This document shows, piece by piece, positions 44,988-53,517 of a stretch of DNA of 64,000 bases. The notes below the pieces were generated by a model. The model ran no database searches, was not told the DNA's origin, and saw nothing but the letters and a program-made list of their open reading frames with translations. Position 1 is the stretch's first letter. Each line of letters opens with the position of its first letter. The position numbers and the translations under genes were made by a program. Source of the stretch: Oscillospiraceae bacterium (GTDB lineage: Bacteria; Bacillota; Clostridia; Oscillospirales; Acutalibacteraceae); the NCBI GenBank assembly GCA_022508805.1, contig JAFLUM010000003.1, forward strand, positions 1 to 64,000, written 5' to 3'.

Positions 44988-46676
44988 TCAGTTGTTCTGC
45001 GCGTTTACCTGCGCTATCGTTCTGGCGTTTGCATTATGCTCTTCAATGGTACTTGCCATATATATTTTACGGTTACTGTCGTGACTGAAGAAATAGTACT
45101 GCGTAGTATCAGGGTACAATGCCGCTTCAATAGCAGCCTGACCGGGATTGCATATGGCTCCCACGGGAAGCCCCGCGCACTCATATGTGTTGTAAGCACG
45201 TATATATGCGTTGAGCTTGGACGTCTCTTTAACACGCCCACTGACGGTGTTTGCAACGTAATCCTTTGTTGAGTCGCAGTCCAGCGTGGGATAAACACCC
45301 GAACGGTTCAATCTGTTGTGTAAAACAGATGAAACCAAATTAAACTGATCGCTGCCGTATGCCTCTTTTTCAATGATAGACGCTATTCTTACTATGTCAT
45401 CCGTGGACATTGAAAGCTCGGCGGCACGCTCAGAGTATTCATCTGTCCAACGCGCTTTAAAGGCGTTAAGAAAATCGCGAACTACCGACGCAGGGTCAGC
45501 TCCCTGTTCAAATTCATACGTTGCGGGGAAGAAATAACCCTCAAGCATATGATAACGTTCTTCTTTGTTATCTATTTCCTTAACGAAATCGTATTCCGAG
45601 CTGAAATCGATCTCGTCGATAGTCTTGTAAAGCGATGCAGCCGTGCAGACCTCATTTTTTTCAAGTCTTTCAAAGATTTGGTCTATGGTAAAGCCCTCGG
45701 GTATGGTAATGCTTATGGTCGCACCGCGCTGACTGCTTGTCTTAAATCGGACTATCATTTTTTCTATGCCCATAGACTTGTTAAAGTAATAAACTCCGGG
45801 CAGATAATTTTCATCGGTATAGCCCATAACCTTTATGAATATGCGGCAGAACAGCTCGTTTTTAATAAGACCTTTTTCGCTTAATACCTTGATAGCTGTA
45901 TTTGTGTCGGCATCGTTCGGAAGAACCACTTCAACCGACTTGCCGTCGTCGCGGTTGATCGCCAAAACGTCATTAATGCAGCTCAACATCACTGCGGATA
46001 CAGCGATTGAAATCAAAAGACAGCAGACAAAAACTATACAGTCTTTTTTATGCGTTCTCACAAATCCCAGCAAAGCCACACCGATATTTTTAACATTGGG
46101 TTTTCCGTTTTTTTGTTTTTTATTAGATGCATTTTGCTTAGATGCAGCATCGGTTGTCTTAACGGGAGTGCGTTCGGCGGTTTTTCTGATACCGGAACGG
46201 GAATGTGAGGATGCTGTGCCGCGTGAACCTACGGCGCCCGTACTGCGAATATTCCGCGAAGCCGCCGCACGTCTTTTTCTCTCTACAAAGTCAATACTGC
46301 GAAACTCAGTAGTATCTGAGGCAGGCAGTTTACTGTCATACTTATTTTTAGGCGTATCATTGCTGCGAGATTTTATCGAATTTAAATCAAGAGAATAATT
46401 GCCTGTGGATTTACTTGCGGTCTGTTCGGCACCTTGAGTGGCTTTTTGACTTGCAGAAGCGGCAGCCCTCGTATCTTTTTGAGCTTTTGACGGCGTATTC
46501 GATGCCGACCGATTCACGGCAGGTTTTTTTGACTCGGTATTTTTGGCCGCAGAGGATTTTTTTACAGGTTCTTCCGTGTTCCGTTTAGCAGACTTGCTGC
46601 CGATCACTTCACCTGCGTATTCATTTAAGAGATCCTCATAGCTTCTGTCGTCAAATCCGTCTGAAAAATTATTCAT
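44988..46676 (-). CDS. mltG: Endolytic transglycosylase MltG with long N-terminal tail
   Basis: 562 residues. Residues 1-210 are a disordered, Ser/Thr/Ala/Lys-rich cytoplasmic tail, one TM helix lies at about 212-234, then the LysM-like and YceG catalytic domains follow (SIIEKEA with catalytic Glu, LHNRLN, LPVGAICNPG). AGGAGGT precedes the ATG. It is the canonical membrane form, in contrast to the lipoprotein MltG at 31513. The tail may be a docking or regulatory element in the divisome or elongasome. Confidence 0.92.
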   Translation of the reverse strand: MNNFSDGFDDRSYEDLLNEYAGEVIGSKSAKRNTEEPVKKSSAAKNTESKKPAVNRSASNTPSKAQKDTRAAASASQKATQGAEQTASKSTGNYSLDLNSIKSRSNDTPKNKYDSKLPASDTTEFRSIDFVERKRRAAASRNIRSTGAVGSRGTASSHSRSGIRKTAERTPVKTTDAASKQNASNKKQKNGKPNVKNIGVALLGFVRTHKKDCIVFVCCLLISIAVSAVMLSCINDVLAINRDDGKSVEVVLPNDADTNTAIKVLSEKGLIKNELFCRIFIKVMGYTDENYLPGVYYFNKSMGIEKMIVRFKTSSQRGATISITIPEGFTIDQIFERLEKNEVCTAASLYKTIDEIDFSSEYDFVKEIDNKEERYHMLEGYFFPATYEFEQGADPASVVRDFLNAFKARWTDEYSERAAELSMSTDDIVRIASIIEKEAYGSDQFNLVSSVLHNRLNRSGVYPTLDCDSTKDYVANTVSGRVKETSKLNAYIRAYNTYECAGLPVGAICNPGQAAIEAALYPDTTQYYFFSHDSNRKIYMASTIEEHNANARTIAQVNAQNN

Positions 46677-46680
46677 AGGA

Positions 46681-47244
46681 TTACCTCCTGACCTTTAATT
46701 CGTTCTGTGTGGCAACGGCGTCCACTTTTACGTCATATTTATCCGTCGGCAGCTTTGATACCGACAGCTCCTCATAACAGGGGCATACGCTCATACCGTT
46801 AAACTTAAGCAAAAATCTGTCGTAATAGCCTTTCCCGTAACCGATTCTGTTAAATTCTTCGTCTACGGCGAGTGCAGGTATAATGGCAATATCGTACGGA
46901 TTCGGAGCATATTTTTCGCACTCCGCTTTCGGTTCGGATATACCGAAAAGCCCTCTTTCCAAATCGCCGCCGTCACGCACCCTCAAAAATACCATATGAC
47001 CGTTTCGGTCGATGCATTTCGGATAATAAACTCTTTTGCCGCGTGCTCTGCATTCGTTTACTATATACCGTGTGTCGAATTCGTCACCTAAGGATGAGAA
47101 CAGAAGCACCTGCCTGCACCTCTCAAAATAGGGTGAATTGATTATATTTTCGCTGATTTTAAGGTCACAGTCCTTCCGATAATTTCCGTTAATTCCGTGC
47201 CGTTTAGAAATCAGCTCACGTCTTAATTCTGACTTGCTTTTCAT
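46681..47244 (-). CDS. 5-formyltetrahydrofolate cyclo-ligase
   Basis: 187 residues; ATP-dependent conversion of 5-formyl-THF to 5,10-methenyl-THF. It has the N-terminal basic SKSELRRELISKR and the ATP/phosphate loop RIGYGKGYYDRFL. It overlaps the DJ-1 gene by 4 bp (ATGA) and lies in a run with tmk, which fits folate/one-carbon and thymidylate supply. Confidence 0.92.
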   Translation of the reverse strand: MKSKSELRRELISKRHGINGNYRKDCDLKISENIINSPYFERCRQVLLFSSLGDEFDTRYIVNECRARGKRVYYPKCIDRNGHMVFLRVRDGGDLERGLFGISEPKAECEKYAPNPYDIAIIPALAVDEEFNRIGYGKGYYDRFLLKFNGMSVCPCYEELSVSKLPTDKYDVKVDAVATQNELKVRR

Positions 47245-47789
47245 TTTTCAAATATTTGAAGTGACGCTCTTAAGGCCTCAGCTGTTTCGTGCCCTTTAAA
47301 ATATTCGACTATTCTAAGCCCGAATTCTACTCCGCTGCCCATACCCTTTGCAGTGATAATATTACCGTCACGGCAAACAAAGCTTTCCCCAATGTTCGCT
47401 CCCTCAAGGTCCTTTTCAAAACCGGGGAAGCATATTGCCGTTTTGCCCTTTAAAAGTCCCTTGTGACCGAGTATGGACGGTGCTGCACATATGGCGCATA
47501 TCAGCTTTTCGTTATCCACGGCAAAGTCAATGGCACTTTGCACTGCGGAACTCTTTTCCAAATTTACCGTACCGGGCATTCCGCCGGGCAAGAAAACGGC
47601 ATCGACACTGCTGTCAAGAGTGATGTCACTGTCGCAAATATCACAGACGATAGAAATTTTGTGTGCTCCCGTAACTGTTTTGCCGCCTACACCTACCAGC
47701 GCCACTTCAAGTCCCGCGCGGCGAAGCACATCTGCAGGACCGAGAGCCTCGACTTCTTCAAATCCGTCTGCCAAAAAAATATAAATCAT
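47241..47789 (-). CDS. DJ-1/PfpI family protein
   Basis: 182 residues of the class I glutamine-amidotransferase-like fold. The nucleophile elbow is ICAAPSILG with Cys near residue 100. The N-terminal Glu (DGFEEVEA) is the partner residue in DJ-1. GGMPG is also conserved. It is closest to YajL/ThiJ-type proteins. Proposed roles in the family (glyoxalase, deglycase, stress chaperone) are disputed. It overlaps both neighbours by 4 bp. Confidence 0.88.
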   Translation of the reverse strand: MIYIFLADGFEEVEALGPADVLRRAGLEVALVGVGGKTVTGAHKISIVCDICDSDITLDSSVDAVFLPGGMPGTVNLEKSSAVQSAIDFAVDNEKLICAICAAPSILGHKGLLKGKTAICFPGFEKDLEGANIGESFVCRDGNIITAKGMGSGVEFGLRIVEYFKGHETAEALRASLQIFEK

Positions 47790-48451
47790 ACGATCTCCTT
47801 AATATGGGAATAAATTTTGTCGCCTATCTCTTCAATGGAAAGCGGTTCGTCACCCTTAAAGCATTTTACCGCCTTCCAGCCGAAACGGTCAGCGGCGTAC
47901 AGTGCCGCCTGACGGCATTGCTTTAAGTAGCTGACATTTGCCTCGTGAACATCTTTTTTAGCTTCTTTGCCGCCGTACCGTGCAGTCATAAGTCTTTGCG
48001 AAATATCCACGTCCATATCAAGAAAAATCACCGCGTCAGGCTTTGGAATACCCATAAGCTCATATTCTGTGTGAAAGAGCCAATCTAAATAACCGTTCCA
48101 TTCACTTTCCGGCAGCTTTACTGTTTGGTGAACGGCATTTGACGTGGTATAACGGTCGGCTAAAATCAGCGTACCGTTTTTGTAATCCTCGCCCCACACG
48201 TTTTTAAAGCTGGCGTACCTGTCAACGGCGTAAAAAAGCGATGCGGAATAAATATTTACGTCCGACGGGTCGTTGCCGAACTCGCCGCCGAGGTACATTT
48301 TGACAAGCTCGCTGGAACGGCTGTCATAATCGGGCAGCTTGATTTGCCTGAGTTTAATATTATTATCAGCAAGACGGCGCTTTAAAAGCTCGACCTGAGT
48401 TGATTTTCCGCTGCCGTCAAGACCTTCGATAACAATAAGCTTACCGTTCAT
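47786..48451 (-). CDS. tmk: Thymidylate kinase
   Basis: 221 residues; dTMP + ATP gives dTDP + ADP. P-loop GLDGSGKST, DR(Y) motif ILADRYTTSNAVHQ. It is slightly longer than the usual 205-215 residues and has a divergent lid with RLMTARYGGKEAKKDVHE. It is the first gene of the tmk-DJ1-cyclo-ligase run, and divergent from thyX, which produces its substrate. Confidence 0.9.
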   Translation of the reverse strand: MNGKLIVIEGLDGSGKSTQVELLKRRLADNNIKLRQIKLPDYDSRSSELVKMYLGGEFGNDPSDVNIYSASLFYAVDRYASFKNVWGEDYKNGTLILADRYTTSNAVHQTVKLPESEWNGYLDWLFHTEYELMGIPKPDAVIFLDMDVDISQRLMTARYGGKEAKKDVHEANVSYLKQCRQAALYAADRFGWKAVKCFKGDEPLSIEEIGDKIYSHIKEIV

Positions 48452-48556
48452 AAAAACCCTCGTTTACATATTTATACAGGCTATATTATATCAAAGTATT
48501 CTTAACATTACAATCCAAATTTCGATATTTTTTCTTTAAGATTGTTATAAGCCTTA

Positions 48557-48585
48557 TTGCACGCAAATTTTATTTATGTTAAAAT
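48557..48585 (+). promoter_or_regulatory. thyX promoter
   Basis: TTGCAC (48557-48562), spacer 17, TAAAAT (48580-48585). Confidence 0.5.
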
Positions 48586-48617
48586 ACATATAACGACAAA
48601 AAAGTGAGGTTAAATAA

Positions 48618-49997
48618 ATGAGCTACGATTATAACGAAAGCACCGCTTTGATAATCGGTATGACCGACACGGACGAAAAGGTTACTGCGGCAGGCGGCAG
48701 AATATCTACTCAAGAGGGCACCGCACTCTCAATATGGGACAAGTCTCAGGACAAGGAGAAAAATGAACGTCTTATCGGCAAGGTTACCGCATCGGGACAT
48801 AACAGCACCGTTGAGCATACATATTTTAACCTGGCTTTTCAAAACGTGACCGCCTTTGCGGAGCAGTTTATAATTGAATTCAGACTTGCATCCTTCACCG
48901 TAAAATCAAGAAGATATGTTGATTTCAGTAGCGCAGGCTTTTACGTTCCCGATTTTGGAGACGAAAAAATAACGGACGAATACACCCGTCATATGGAAAA
49001 GATGTTCGCTCTTTACGGCGAACTTTGCAACGCAGGTATCGCCCGTGAGGATGCCCGTTTTGTACTGCCGTACTGCCTTTACAGCAATTTCTTTTGCAGC
49101 GTAAACGGCAGGGAGTTTTTGCATATGCTCAGCGCTATGCTTTACGGCAGGGGAGCAAAATTCCCCGAGCTTAAAAGACTCGGCGAGCAGTTACTCCGTC
49201 AAGCGGAAGAAAAAGCCCCCGGTATAATGGCAGATTTTGAAAAACGCAATAACAACGGCAAAAACGATTTGCCGGATCTTTCGTTTATCGACGTGGAGCC
49301 CGAGCATTCGGATAAACAGGTAGAGCTTTTGTATGCCGCACCCGATGCTGCAAAAGCGGTTGCACGCAACGCCCTTATTTCCTATAAAAACTATTCCTCA
49401 AAGCAAATCGAAAATATACTTTCCGACAGTGAAATCGTGGGGAAAATCGTGTCCGAGGTGATAAACTCCCGTCGCCAAAGACCGCTCGAGTGCGTGAATT
49501 ACACTCTTCGTTTCAATAACGTGTCACTTTCCTGCATAACGCACTTTACACGTCACAGAATACAGTCCATTGAGCTTCCCGAGCTTACAAAAACCGACAG
49601 ACTTAAGTTTATAATTCCGCCGGTTCTCTGTGAGAATCCTGAGCTTTTGGAAAAGTATAAAAACGCCTTTTATGAAACCGATGCTGAGTACAAGCGCTTA
49701 AAGGCGCTGGGGATTCCCGAGGAATTGTTGGTATATTATCAGCTCAGCGGAAATACACTTGATATTGTAACCACAATGAATGCAAGACAGCTTTTGCTGT
49801 TTATGAAGCTGCGTGCATGCAACCGTGCGCAGTGGGAGATCAGAGAATATGCCGTCGAGGCGCTTTCGCTTTTGCGTAAGGCTGAGCCTTCACTCTTTGC
49901 TTTTTACGGACCGAGCTGCTTTATAGGAGCGTGCCCCGAGGGCAGACTTTCCTGCGGAAAAGCAGCAGAGATAAAGGAACAGTTTAAAGCTCTCTGA
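48618..49997 (+). CDS. thyX: Tandem (double-domain) FAD-dependent thymidylate synthase ThyX
   Basis: 459 residues, about twice the usual 220. Both halves align with ThyX. The N-half has the STVEH region and an S-x-RY part (Ser97, Arg99, Tyr100), but its RHR site reads EFR (87-89). The C-half keeps RHR at 312-314 and AQWEIR at 404-409, but has lost the S-x-RY part (IELPELTK). The active-site motifs are thus split between the halves. It makes dTMP from dUMP with methylene-THF, FAD and NAD(P)H. It is divergent from tmk. GAGGT precedes the ATG. Confidence 0.88.
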   Translation: MSYDYNESTALIIGMTDTDEKVTAAGGRISTQEGTALSIWDKSQDKEKNERLIGKVTASGHNSTVEHTYFNLAFQNVTAFAEQFIIEFRLASFTVKSRRYVDFSSAGFYVPDFGDEKITDEYTRHMEKMFALYGELCNAGIAREDARFVLPYCLYSNFFCSVNGREFLHMLSAMLYGRGAKFPELKRLGEQLLRQAEEKAPGIMADFEKRNNNGKNDLPDLSFIDVEPEHSDKQVELLYAAPDAAKAVARNALISYKNYSSKQIENILSDSEIVGKIVSEVINSRRQRPLECVNYTLRFNNVSLSCITHFTRHRIQSIELPELTKTDRLKFIIPPVLCENPELLEKYKNAFYETDAEYKRLKALGIPEELLVYYQLSGNTLDIVTTMNARQLLLFMKLRACNRAQWEIREYAVEALSLLRKAEPSLFAFYGPSCFIGACPEGRLSCGKAAEIKEQFKAL

Positions 49998-50041
49998 ACA
50001 GCACCAACGCTGTCTGATTGCAGTACCGGTAGGAGCCGAAT

Positions 50042-50758
50042 ATGAAAAGGATACCGAAAAGAAAAAAAGGAAAAAGTTTTATTTTTCCCATAATCGCCCT
50101 GTTCTCGATAAGCCTTTGCGCGGTACTCGCAATGCTTCTCGTGGGCGGGTCGGACAGCCTTTACTATATAAATCAGCTTAATTTTGTGCCTGACGAAAAG
50201 ACCGTTTGCATCGATCCGGGGCACGGAGGCTCTGACTCAGGTGCCACGGGAGAGGGCGGACAGCGCCTTGAAAAGGACGATAATCTGCGCCTTTCTTTAT
50301 TGGTGCGTGATATTCTGACCGAGCGCGGATATACAGTCATTATGACCCGTGACAGCGACGCCACCGTTTCTCTTGAAGAAAGATGCAAAATTGCAAATAA
50401 AGCACACGCATCACTATTTGTCGCCATTCACCGCAACAGTGCCGTGAGCGGTAAGGGAATGGAAATGTGGATACACAGCAGTCAGCCCACAGATGATATG
50501 CTGTTAGCGGAGAACATTCTCGATAACCTTATGACAGCGGGTATTTCCGCAAGCAGAGGAATACATTCGGGCTACCGTGAGGGCGAGAATCTTAATTATT
50601 ACATAAACAGAAACACAAAAATGCCCTCATGCCTTGCCGAGATCGGCTTTGTTACAAGTGATGAGGACAACAGGGATTTTGATGAAAAGCTGACTGAATA
50701 TGCCACGGCGATAGCCGACGGTATTGAGATGACTTTGCTTGAAATGAACGGAGAATAG
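50042..50758 (+). CDS. N-acetylmuramoyl-L-alanine amidase (CwlD-like)
   Basis: 238 residues. The N-terminal signal-anchor (about 13-34) is followed by an Amidase_3 domain with zinc ligands in DPGHGGSDSG (His), a Glu in the NLRLSLLV region, IHRNS (His), and the catalytic Glu in CLAEIGFVTS. It cleaves the amide between MurNAc and the stem peptide. The size is similar to CwlD, which has a role in spore cortex muramic-lactam formation, but a sporulation role cannot be claimed from this window. AGGAG precedes the ATG. Confidence 0.88.
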   Translation: MKRIPKRKKGKSFIFPIIALFSISLCAVLAMLLVGGSDSLYYINQLNFVPDEKTVCIDPGHGGSDSGATGEGGQRLEKDDNLRLSLLVRDILTERGYTVIMTRDSDATVSLEERCKIANKAHASLFVAIHRNSAVSGKGMEMWIHSSQPTDDMLLAENILDNLMTAGISASRGIHSGYREGENLNYYINRNTKMPSCLAEIGFVTSDEDNRDFDEKLTEYATAIADGIEMTLLEMNGE

Positions 50759-50760
50759 AC

Positions 50761-52401
50761 GTGGATATGAAAATCTACAAAGCGGAGGAATACGGAATTG
50801 TCCCGGGGAAGCACTGCGAAAGTGAGCTTCGGGACTTTTTGAATTCGCTGGACGGCGACGAAGAAAAGGTGATCGAGTTTAAAAAAGGCGACTATCCACT
50901 GGACACGTCAAAATTTCCGGACTGTATGCTTTATATCACCAATACGGCAGGTGACGGAGAATATTCTGCGGGGGAGACTCCACATAAAAGCCGTTCGCCC
51001 CTTTATTTTGATGGAATTAAAAATCTGACCGTGGAGGGAAACGGAGCGCGTTTTTTAATTTGGGGACAAGCCACTAATGCCGTAATAGCGGAATGTGAAA
51101 ATATAAAAATCAAGGATATTGAGATTTGTCCCGTTGATCCCAATATGCACGAATTAAAGGTCATATCAAAAGGTCTTTTTTACGTTGATTATGAGCTTGA
51201 TTCCCAAAGTGAATACGAGATATCGAACGGCAAAGTGTGGTTCTGCGGCAGCGATTACCGCTATAATGCCGCCCACCGTGCAAAAACCGCAAGGTATATC
51301 CCGTGCGTACAGGTCGAAAATACCGACCGTGTAATGCGTACTCTCCACCCTTTGGCAGGCTGCATAAAAATAAAAGAGATTTCCGAAAGAAAAATCAGAG
51401 CTTTTTGCCTTTCGACCGCACGCTTTAAGATTGGTGACAGATACTATATTTACGACGACCGCCGTCAGTATGCGGGGATTTTTGTCCGCGACAGCAAAAA
51501 TGTAGTCTTAGAAAGAGTAAAACAGAGCTTCAATTATTCTCTTGCATTCGTCGCACAAAATACTGAGAATATCACCCTTGAGGGCGTAGAATTTGCTCCC
51601 GATAAGACCTCGGGCAGACTTATCGCCTCTCTTGCCGATTTTGTTCAAATCTGTATGTGCCGCGGCAAAGTTAAGATATTAAACAGCCGTTTTGAGGGAG
51701 CAGGGGACGACTGCCTTAACGTCCACGGCTTTCATTTTAAAATAACTCACATTGACGGCGACAGGATAACCGTCAAATTTATGCATCCCCAGTCCCACGG
51801 CTTTAACCCGTTGAGGGCAGGTGACGAGCTGGCCTTTATCGACCCTAAAACGCTTTTGGAGTGCGGCAGAGCGAAAATCATTGCATCACACCTTGTTGAC
51901 GAATATAGCATCGAACTGACCATTGACGATGCTTTGAGCGCTAAAATCGGAAATATGATCGAGGACATCAACGCCTGTCCCGATTTGCTGTTCAGCGGAA
52001 ATACCGTTGAGCGAATAATCACAAGGGGACTGCTCATCACCACAAGGGGTAAAACCGTTGTGGAAAATAATCACTTTAAAAGCTGTTCAATGAGCGGAAT
52101 ACTCATTTCCGATGACGCCGCAAGCTGGTATGAGAGCGGTCTGTGCCGCGATGTCACAATAAAAGACAACCTGTTCGACTACTGCGGTGAAAACGGAGTG
52201 CTCATAAAGCCTGAAAACACCGTACACGCAGGTGCAGTACATAAAAATATCACTGTTACGGGCAATACATTTAAAAAATGCGAAAAGGCGTGTTTTAGTA
52301 TAAAATCCTCTTCGGATATAACGCTCAGCGGTAACCTTATAAAAGATGCACCCGAAAAATTAAAGCAAAGCAACTGTGAAAATATTATAACTGATTTCTA
52401 A
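50761..52401 (+). CDS. Right-handed beta-helix protein, GH110-like
   Basis: 546 residues, no signal peptide, built from parallel beta-helix turns (NLTVEGNGARF, NVVLERVKQS, DVTIKDNLFDY, NITVTGNTFKK). The central FEGAGDDCLNVHGFHFKI, with an acidic pair followed by NVHG, and the inserted beta-barrel-like region resemble GH110 alpha-1,3-galactosidases, which act on blood-group B-type ends. That assignment is tentative. The start is the GTG at 50761 (GGAG 7 bp upstream) or the ATG at 50767. It follows the amidase by 2 bp and is therefore cotranscribed. Confidence 0.65.
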   Translation: MDMKIYKAEEYGIVPGKHCESELRDFLNSLDGDEEKVIEFKKGDYPLDTSKFPDCMLYITNTAGDGEYSAGETPHKSRSPLYFDGIKNLTVEGNGARFLIWGQATNAVIAECENIKIKDIEICPVDPNMHELKVISKGLFYVDYELDSQSEYEISNGKVWFCGSDYRYNAAHRAKTARYIPCVQVENTDRVMRTLHPLAGCIKIKEISERKIRAFCLSTARFKIGDRYYIYDDRRQYAGIFVRDSKNVVLERVKQSFNYSLAFVAQNTENITLEGVEFAPDKTSGRLIASLADFVQICMCRGKVKILNSRFEGAGDDCLNVHGFHFKITHIDGDRITVKFMHPQSHGFNPLRAGDELAFIDPKTLLECGRAKIIASHLVDEYSIELTIDDALSAKIGNMIEDINACPDLLFSGNTVERIITRGLLITTRGKTVVENNHFKSCSMSGILISDDAASWYESGLCRDVTIKDNLFDYCGENGVLIKPENTVHAGAVHKNITVTGNTFKKCEKACFSIKSSSDITLSGNLIKDAPEKLKQSNCENIITDF

Positions 52402-52407
52402 AAGATA

Positions 52408-52436
52408 ACTCCCGAAAGCCGAACGCTCTCGGGAGT
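52408..52436. terminator. Terminator between convergent genes
   Basis: ACTCCCGA (52408-52415) and TCGGGAGT (52429-52436), followed by TTATTT. It serves the beta-helix gene and, on the other strand, 1-phosphofructokinase. Confidence 0.75.
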
Positions 52437-52445
52437 TTATTTCCG

Positions 52446-52462
52446 CTCCCTCTTTTAGGGAG
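52446..52462. repeat. Dispersed palindromic repeat copy
   Basis: CTCCCTCTTTTAGGGAG, a 6-bp-arm palindrome preceded by CCG. It shares CCGCTCCCTCTTT with the copy at 53445. Confidence 0.55.
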
Positions 52463-52470
52463 TTATCATT

Positions 52471-53376
52471 TTACCGTATTTCGTTAAAACACCGCTTTAT
52501 CTCCTCTTTCTCGGCAATTCCTTTTGAAAAAGCCGTTGCCGCACCGCACGCCGTAGCAAGCCGCAAAGCGTAATCATAATCTCCGCTTTTAATATATCCT
52601 GCAATAAACCCTCCCACCATAGAGTCACCGCAACCTGTGGTGCTCACGGCTTTTCCCGTCACTGCACCCACAGTATGAGTATTGCCGTCAGCATCTATCA
52701 GCACCGCACCCTTTTCTCCCCGCGAGACAAGAACATTTTGCGCTCCCATACTTTTTAAGCGACAGGCATATTCAGTAATTTCTTCTGTACTGTCGGCAGA
52801 TATACCGAATATTTCACCTAATTCGTGGTGATTTGGCTTTATTAGAAACGGATTGTATTTTAAAGTGTTTATAAGCTGATTTCCCGAGGTGTCCACCACA
52901 GCGTGAATACTCTTGCCATCAAGTTTATTCAAAATGCGCTCATAAGTGTTATTGGGGAGTGAGGTTGGCACACTGCCTGCCAAAACGAGAAAATCACCGT
53001 TTTCAAGACAGTTGAGCTTTTCAAAAAGCTCCGTTAGCTTTTTATCGGGTATTTCGGAACCTGCCGCATTTATGTCGATTTCACTGCTGCACCTGATTTT
53101 TACATTTATCCTTGTTCTGCCGTTTTCAAGTCTTATAAAATCGTTGTCTATACCGCTTTCAGTGAGCATTCGGCAAAGCTCTTCGCCTGTAAATCCGGCG
53201 GCAAAGCCCAATGCTTTTGACGGTATTCCCAATCTTGAAAGTACGGTGGATACATTTATACCTTTTCCGCCGCAAATTATCTCATCAGCCGATGCACGGT
53301 TGATATCATCAGCCGAAAGCGTGTCGGTGTTCATTATATAGTCAAGCGCAGGATTAAAGGTCACGGTGTAAACCAT
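52471..53376 (-). CDS. fruK: 1-phosphofructokinase (PfkB family)
   Basis: 301 residues. N-terminal TFNPALDY, then GGKGINVS (substrate phosphate site) and the C-terminal catalytic GCGDSMVGGF. These fit hexose-phosphate kinases of the FruK/LacC type: fructose-1-phosphate or tagatose-6-phosphate to the bisphosphate. LacC remains an alternative because galactose-releasing enzymes are near, but no tagatose pathway genes are present. AGGAG precedes the ATG. It is monocistronic, without the usual fruR-fruA neighbours. Confidence 0.85.
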   Translation of the reverse strand: MVYTVTFNPALDYIMNTDTLSADDINRASADEIICGGKGINVSTVLSRLGIPSKALGFAAGFTGEELCRMLTESGIDNDFIRLENGRTRINVKIRCSSEIDINAAGSEIPDKKLTELFEKLNCLENGDFLVLAGSVPTSLPNNTYERILNKLDGKSIHAVVDTSGNQLINTLKYNPFLIKPNHHELGEIFGISADSTEEITEYACRLKSMGAQNVLVSRGEKGAVLIDADGNTHTVGAVTGKAVSTTGCGDSMVGGFIAGYIKSGDYDYALRLATACGAATAFSKGIAEKEEIKRCFNEIR

Positions 53377-53444
53377 TTATATCACTCCTTGCAAATATTG
53401 TACCACAATTATGACATATATAGAAGACACAATTAAGTCATTTT

Positions 53445-53463
53445 CCGCTCCCTCTTTGGGGGG
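53445..53463. repeat. Dispersed repeat copy
   Basis: CCGCTCCCTCTTTGGGGGG, between the fruK start and the radical SAM gene. Confidence 0.5.
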
Positions 53464-53517
53464 TTTGTAATATTGCTTTTTCTTTTAATATTTACTATAA
53501 TAATTCAGGGTGATATC

